Of a DNA stretch of 27,206 nt, positions 23,910 to 27,206 are shown piece after piece. This DNA is from Planctomycetota bacterium (GTDB lineage Bacteria; Planctomycetota; PUPC01; JACPCR01), in the NCBI GenBank assembly GCA_030740295.1, contig JASLXP010000377.1:1-27206 (forward strand), read 5' to 3'. Position 1 is the stretch's first letter. Each line of letters starts with the position of its first letter. The position numbers were made by a program, and so were the translations under genes. Below the pieces are notes generated by a model, which was not told the origin of the DNA, did no database searches, and saw only the letters and a program-made list of their open reading frames with translations.

Positions 23910-26900
23910 ATGTTCGCTCTGCGATCAATAGTAATCCTGGTCCTGGCTCTGGCGACTGGCCCGGCTTTGGCCGGTACTCGATATTCCTCACAGCCGGGCC
24001 CGCTGGGCAATGAGCACCTGGTCATCGTGAGGCCAGATCGGTTCAAGACCCCGGGAGGCGGGTCCGCGGAACTGGTCACACAGAGCGGGGCCGTGTTCAA
24101 AGACCAGGCCGTTGTGGTTGCCGGCACGGTCAGCTCAACTCTCCAGGTCCAATTCCCCGGACGATACACTCTCTGGGTGCGGGCCGGCGCAGTCGACGAT
24201 CGACAGGTACCACTCAAAGCAGAGCTGGTCAGTAAGGGCGCGCCCGTCCTTTCCTCCGTCCTGAACGATGGACCTGGCTCGGCTGGGCGTGGAGGTCCCG
24301 CGGGCTACGAAGCCTATGTGAAAAGGGCAGTACGAGATGCGCCCACGGGCGACGCGGTAGCCGAAGTCGGAGTGGCGGCTCGATTGGATCTGGACGCACC
24401 GCAAAAGCCCGGGGAAGCAGGCGACGAAGACCCCTTTGAATCCTTCCGCGAGGAAGTGCGAACGGAGTCCGGAGAGAAGTGGATCACGGTCCATCGAGTC
24501 GATTCGCGGACCAAGCACGGCTCCCACTGGTGGCGGATCGGCACTGCGGCTCTCGACGCCGGTCCACACGAGCTTCGGCTCTCGCCCGCGCGGCCGCTTA
24601 CCCGAGCGGAGCGGCCGCTCGTCGACGCCGCGTTCCTCACGTCCTATGGCAAACTGGTCTACCCCTTCGCCAGGGACATCGATGCGCCGCGCGCCAGTTA
24701 TGTCCGCTTCCGTATCGACGGTCTCCCAGCGCACGGTTTGTCGATCCGGACCCACATCAACACGCACGGCCGCCCTCTGGCCACACCTACCGTGTGCCTT
24801 GGTCCGGAAGGCCTGCTGGAGAAGGATATCGTGAAGCATACGGAAACGGGATATACGCCATGGTACCGACTTCAGGACATCGAACGCTGTCCCGCGGCCA
24901 ACAGCTACTGGCACCAGGTCCAAATGTTGATCTCGGTGGAGCCAGGTCCCGACAACGATGAGTCGGTCCGGGGTGCCACGCAGTTTGCGATGTTGCCGTA
25001 TGCCGACGCGGTGCTGCGCGAGATTGACTGGCGTGAGCCGAGCGGGCTGGACATCAACATGGTGATGGATTTCGAGGAGGGTCTTCATCGCCTCAAGACC
25101 TTCCGTGACTGTGCGCGTGAGGATTACGAGCTTGCATTGGAGAACGCGGAGTACCGGCTTTTCCCGTTGACGGGCCACGACCTCTTCATGGGCGGCAGCG
25201 GCCCGGTCTCCAAACCTGCCACGCATGACTATCTTTGTAAGACGCTTCGGTTGTTGGGTTACAACATCGTTTACACTTACCGCGATCCAGTTGGCAGCCG
25301 GAAGCGGTACGGCTGGGCCAGCATATCGGGTGGCACGAAGACATTCTCGCCCTTTGCCGGTGACGAGCAGGCGGTGAAGAACTACATGGACTTCTACTCC
25401 CCGACGATTCAGGCCCGGCCTGAACTGCACGAGGGTGTTCGCATCTGGATGCTGTGCGACGAGCCGGGCGAGCGTTACACGGGAAGCATGGCTTCGCCGC
25501 TATGGCGTTACGAGGAACCCAAGGACGAGGAGCCTCGTTGGACCGACTATGCGGGTGCCAGCGGCCTTTACACTCGTAAGACCGACTACACGAACTGCGT
25601 GCTCGAGGGTCTTCTTGCTCTGCGCAGCGGGTGGGTGGAGGTTCGGGTGGCCGTTGATGATCCGCAGAAACCCGGCCGGTATGCCTCCTGGCGGCTCGGG
25701 AACGCGGTGCCGGAAATCGTCTATCCCTACAACGTGCTGATGGACAAGTTTGGCCTGGGCGATTTCAGGAAGCTCCCACAGGAGCGGGATGAGATGAAGC
25801 TGGCTAACGAGCTGACTCCTTTCAAGGTCATCTATGCCGGAGACCGCGCGGCGATGTTCCTGCGTGAGGTTCTTGTCTACGAGTTCAAAGATCTGCCGGA
25901 ACGGGGCGGTTTCGGTTTCCACGGCGGCGGCAAAGCGGTAGCCGGCCTTCGCTTTCGGCCCGTCCGGGAGAGCGACCTGCGTCAACTGCGTCCACTGCAG
26001 CCGCAGTCAGAACCTGGCGCGGAGAAGACGACTGATGCCGAAATGAAGGAGTTGGAAGCGGCCACCGAGGAGCCGGCCTCCCTTCCGGACTGGGCCCAGC
26101 TCAAGCCTTTGAAAGAGTTTGTTGAGAAGGATTGCGTCATTACTGGTGGGGTGCCGAACCTGCACGCCGACTTCCGCCGCTGGGTCAAGGGGCACGGGGT
26201 GCAGCCCTCGCTGTTTGGGGCGAAGTCGTGGAACGAGGTCAAACCAAACGAATTTCGATCGTTGGTCCGTAACCCGGCAGAAGCCAGGATCTTCTACTGG
26301 TCGAAACGATACGCCTCCTATCTGACGCCGAAGATTTTCGCTCTCGCCACGGATGCGCTGCGCCGGTTGATGCCTGGTCGCGACTTGTGGGCCTTCGCGG
26401 GCCCGAACGGCGGGTACCCAAACCTGTTTGGTGTGATGCCACTCGACCTGATCGAGCTGGCAACATACAGCAACGGCATGATGCCCGGAATCAGCGATCG
26501 TGGCGCGGATGCGGGCGCCGGACCATTGGCGAATGCATTCCAGGCGGCCCTGTTCAACGCCGGTGCGCGGCGTTACGGTCAGGCGCCGGTCTCCAAGTCG
26601 GTGATGCACGTCTGTCATCCCACAGTTGGCCGTGCATATGCCGCCCTTGGCACGGGCGTGAAGTACCTGAGCTACTTTACCTTCGGGCCATACTATCTTG
26701 GGCAGGCGAGTGATCCCTGGTCGCAGAGGCCCTGGTGCTATGAGGCGGCCAGCAAGACGGACAATCGTGCCACACAGGTAGCGGACATCCTGGGCCCTGG
26801 CCGGTTGCGGCCATCACGCGTAGCCATGCTCTACGCGCGGTCGACCGATTACTGGCACACGGGCAACACGTTCTTTGACAAGCGGGCAACATTCGTGGCG

Positions 26901-27206
26901 CTCGCGCACGAGTATTACCAACCGGAACTGGTCACGGAACAGCAAATTGCAGGCGGCGCACTTGAAAACTACGACGCGCTTTACGTTCTGGATTCGCACG
27001 TTGCGGCAGGCGCGCAGCAGCGCATTGCCGACTGGGTCGTAGCTGGTGGTCTTCTGTGGTGTTGCGCAGATGCGGCACGCAAGAACGAGTATGACGAACA
27101 GCTCGATCTGCTGGGCGAGCATTGTGGAATCAAGCGCACGCGCCACGAAGAGGGCCGTGAACCGGCAGCAACCGACCAGGCCACCGTAGCCCCCGTCCCG
27201 GGCGAG
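23910..27206 (+). CDS. Very large secreted glycosidase-like protein, 3'-incomplete
   Basis: The frame is open from ATG 23910 (or 23898) to the last base, with no stop, so at least 1,099 residues are encoded and the gene continues beyond the window. ATG 23910 is preferred for the GAGGG five bases upstream. A textbook signal peptide (MFALRSIVILVLALATG then PALA) with cleavage after ALA shows export. The N-terminal 300 residues look beta-rich ('STLQVQFPGRYTLWVRAGA', 'GPHELRLSP'); the middle holds barrel-like segments ('MDFEEGLHRLKTFRDC', 'IWMLCDEPGERYTGSM', 'FRRWVKGHGVQPSLFG', 'YSNGMMPGISDRGADAG'). From about residue 965 'RVAMLYARSTDYW', 'YDALYVLDSHVAAGAQQRI' and 'VVAGGLLWCCADAA' resemble the GATase-like/beta-galactosidase-trimerisation region also seen in the 1692-4640 product. 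It is probably an extracellular carbohydrate-active enzyme working with the sulfatase upstream; its family and catalytic residues cannot be named. Confidence 0.85.
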   Translation, partial: MFALRSIVILVLALATGPALAGTRYSSQPGPLGNEHLVIVRPDRFKTPGGGSAELVTQSGAVFKDQAVVVAGTVSSTLQVQFPGRYTLWVRAGAVDDRQVPLKAELVSKGAPVLSSVLNDGPGSAGRGGPAGYEAYVKRAVRDAPTGDAVAEVGVAARLDLDAPQKPGEAGDEDPFESFREEVRTESGEKWITVHRVDSRTKHGSHWWRIGTAALDAGPHELRLSPARPLTRAERPLVDAAFLTSYGKLVYPFARDIDAPRASYVRFRIDGLPAHGLSIRTHINTHGRPLATPTVCLGPEGLLEKDIVKHTETGYTPWYRLQDIERCPAANSYWHQVQMLISVEPGPDNDESVRGATQFAMLPYADAVLREIDWREPSGLDINMVMDFEEGLHRLKTFRDCAREDYELALENAEYRLFPLTGHDLFMGGSGPVSKPATHDYLCKTLRLLGYNIVYTYRDPVGSRKRYGWASISGGTKTFSPFAGDEQAVKNYMDFYSPTIQARPELHEGVRIWMLCDEPGERYTGSMASPLWRYEEPKDEEPRWTDYAGASGLYTRKTDYTNCVLEGLLALRSGWVEVRVAVDDPQKPGRYASWRLGNAVPEIVYPYNVLMDKFGLGDFRKLPQERDEMKLANELTPFKVIYAGDRAAMFLREVLVYEFKDLPERGGFGFHGGGKAVAGLRFRPVRESDLRQLRPLQPQSEPGAEKTTDAEMKELEAATEEPASLPDWAQLKPLKEFVEKDCVITGGVPNLHADFRRWVKGHGVQPSLFGAKSWNEVKPNEFRSLVRNPAEARIFYWSKRYASYLTPKIFALATDALRRLMPGRDLWAFAGPNGGYPNLFGVMPLDLIELATYSNGMMPGISDRGADAGAGPLANAFQAALFNAGARRYGQAPVSKSVMHVCHPTVGRAYAALGTGVKYLSYFTFGPYYLGQASDPWSQRPWCYEAASKTDNRATQVADILGPGRLRPSRVAMLYARSTDYWHTGNTFFDKRATFVALAHEYYQPELVTEQQIAGGALENYDALYVLDSHVAAGAQQRIADWVVAGGLLWCCADAARKNEYDEQLDLLGEHCGIKRTRHEEGREPAATDQATVAPVPGE

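Noticed and set aside
24135..25430. A 431-codon open frame on the minus strand
   Set aside because: It lies opposite a continuous plus-strand gene with signal peptide and ribosome site; the translation is Arg/Val/His-rich and without motifs, typical of a GC-rich shadow frame.

Overview
The window is a GC-rich, gene-dense stretch of a bacterial chromosome with 14 supported protein-coding genes (12 on the + strand in mixed operons, the first and last running off the edges), one broken HNH-endonuclease remnant, and an unusual number of palindromic repeats between genes. There are no rRNA, tRNA, CRISPR or transposase genes that I can support. The gene set (large secreted carbohydrate-active-type proteins with discoidin-like domains, a sulfatase, an Asp-box sialidase-like protein, a creatininase-family protein, PQQ-type beta-propeller) and the interspersed palindromes (for example the GTAGTGCACGC family) fit a PVC-superphylum bacterium such as a Verrucomicrobiota or Lentisphaerota member, but this assignment is inference and rests on no marker gene.

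Layout. 1-4640: the 3' part of a protein with a C-terminal discoidin-like domain, then a 982-residue secreted glycosidase-like protein. 4829-5416 (minus): a small secreted protein of unknown role. 5417-6139: a repeat-rich gap with a nine-copy GAGACGGCC array and a 109-base hairpin element. 6140-8500: a sialidase-like Asp-box protein and a secreted creatininase-family protein. 8594-9541 (minus) and 9882-11558 (plus): a divergent aldo/keto reductase and a CocE/NonD-type alpha/beta hydrolase. 11722-15787: a tightly overlapped three-gene operon, ETF alpha - membrane Fe-S oxidoreductase (EMO type) - ETF beta. 15788-16212: gap with twin palindromes. 16213-17166: D-2-hydroxyacid dehydrogenase. 17167-17923: decayed DNA holding an HNH fragment. 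17924-19237: PQQ-type propeller protein whose 5' end appears lost. 19300-21261: TMADH/dienoyl-CoA-reductase-like flavoprotein. 21457-22209 (minus): bicupin protein. 22407-27206: a cytoplasmic-type sulfatase followed 24 bases later by a very large secreted protein that continues beyond the window.

How the genes may work together. ETF alpha and beta would collect electrons from flavin dehydrogenases and EMO would pass them to the menaquinone pool; the TMADH-like flavoprotein 3.5 kb downstream belongs to a family in which some members donate to ETF, so it is a candidate donor. The secreted glycosidase-like proteins, sulfatase and sialidase-like protein suggest breakdown of sulfated or decorated polysaccharides. 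Both links are inference from family knowledge and proximity.
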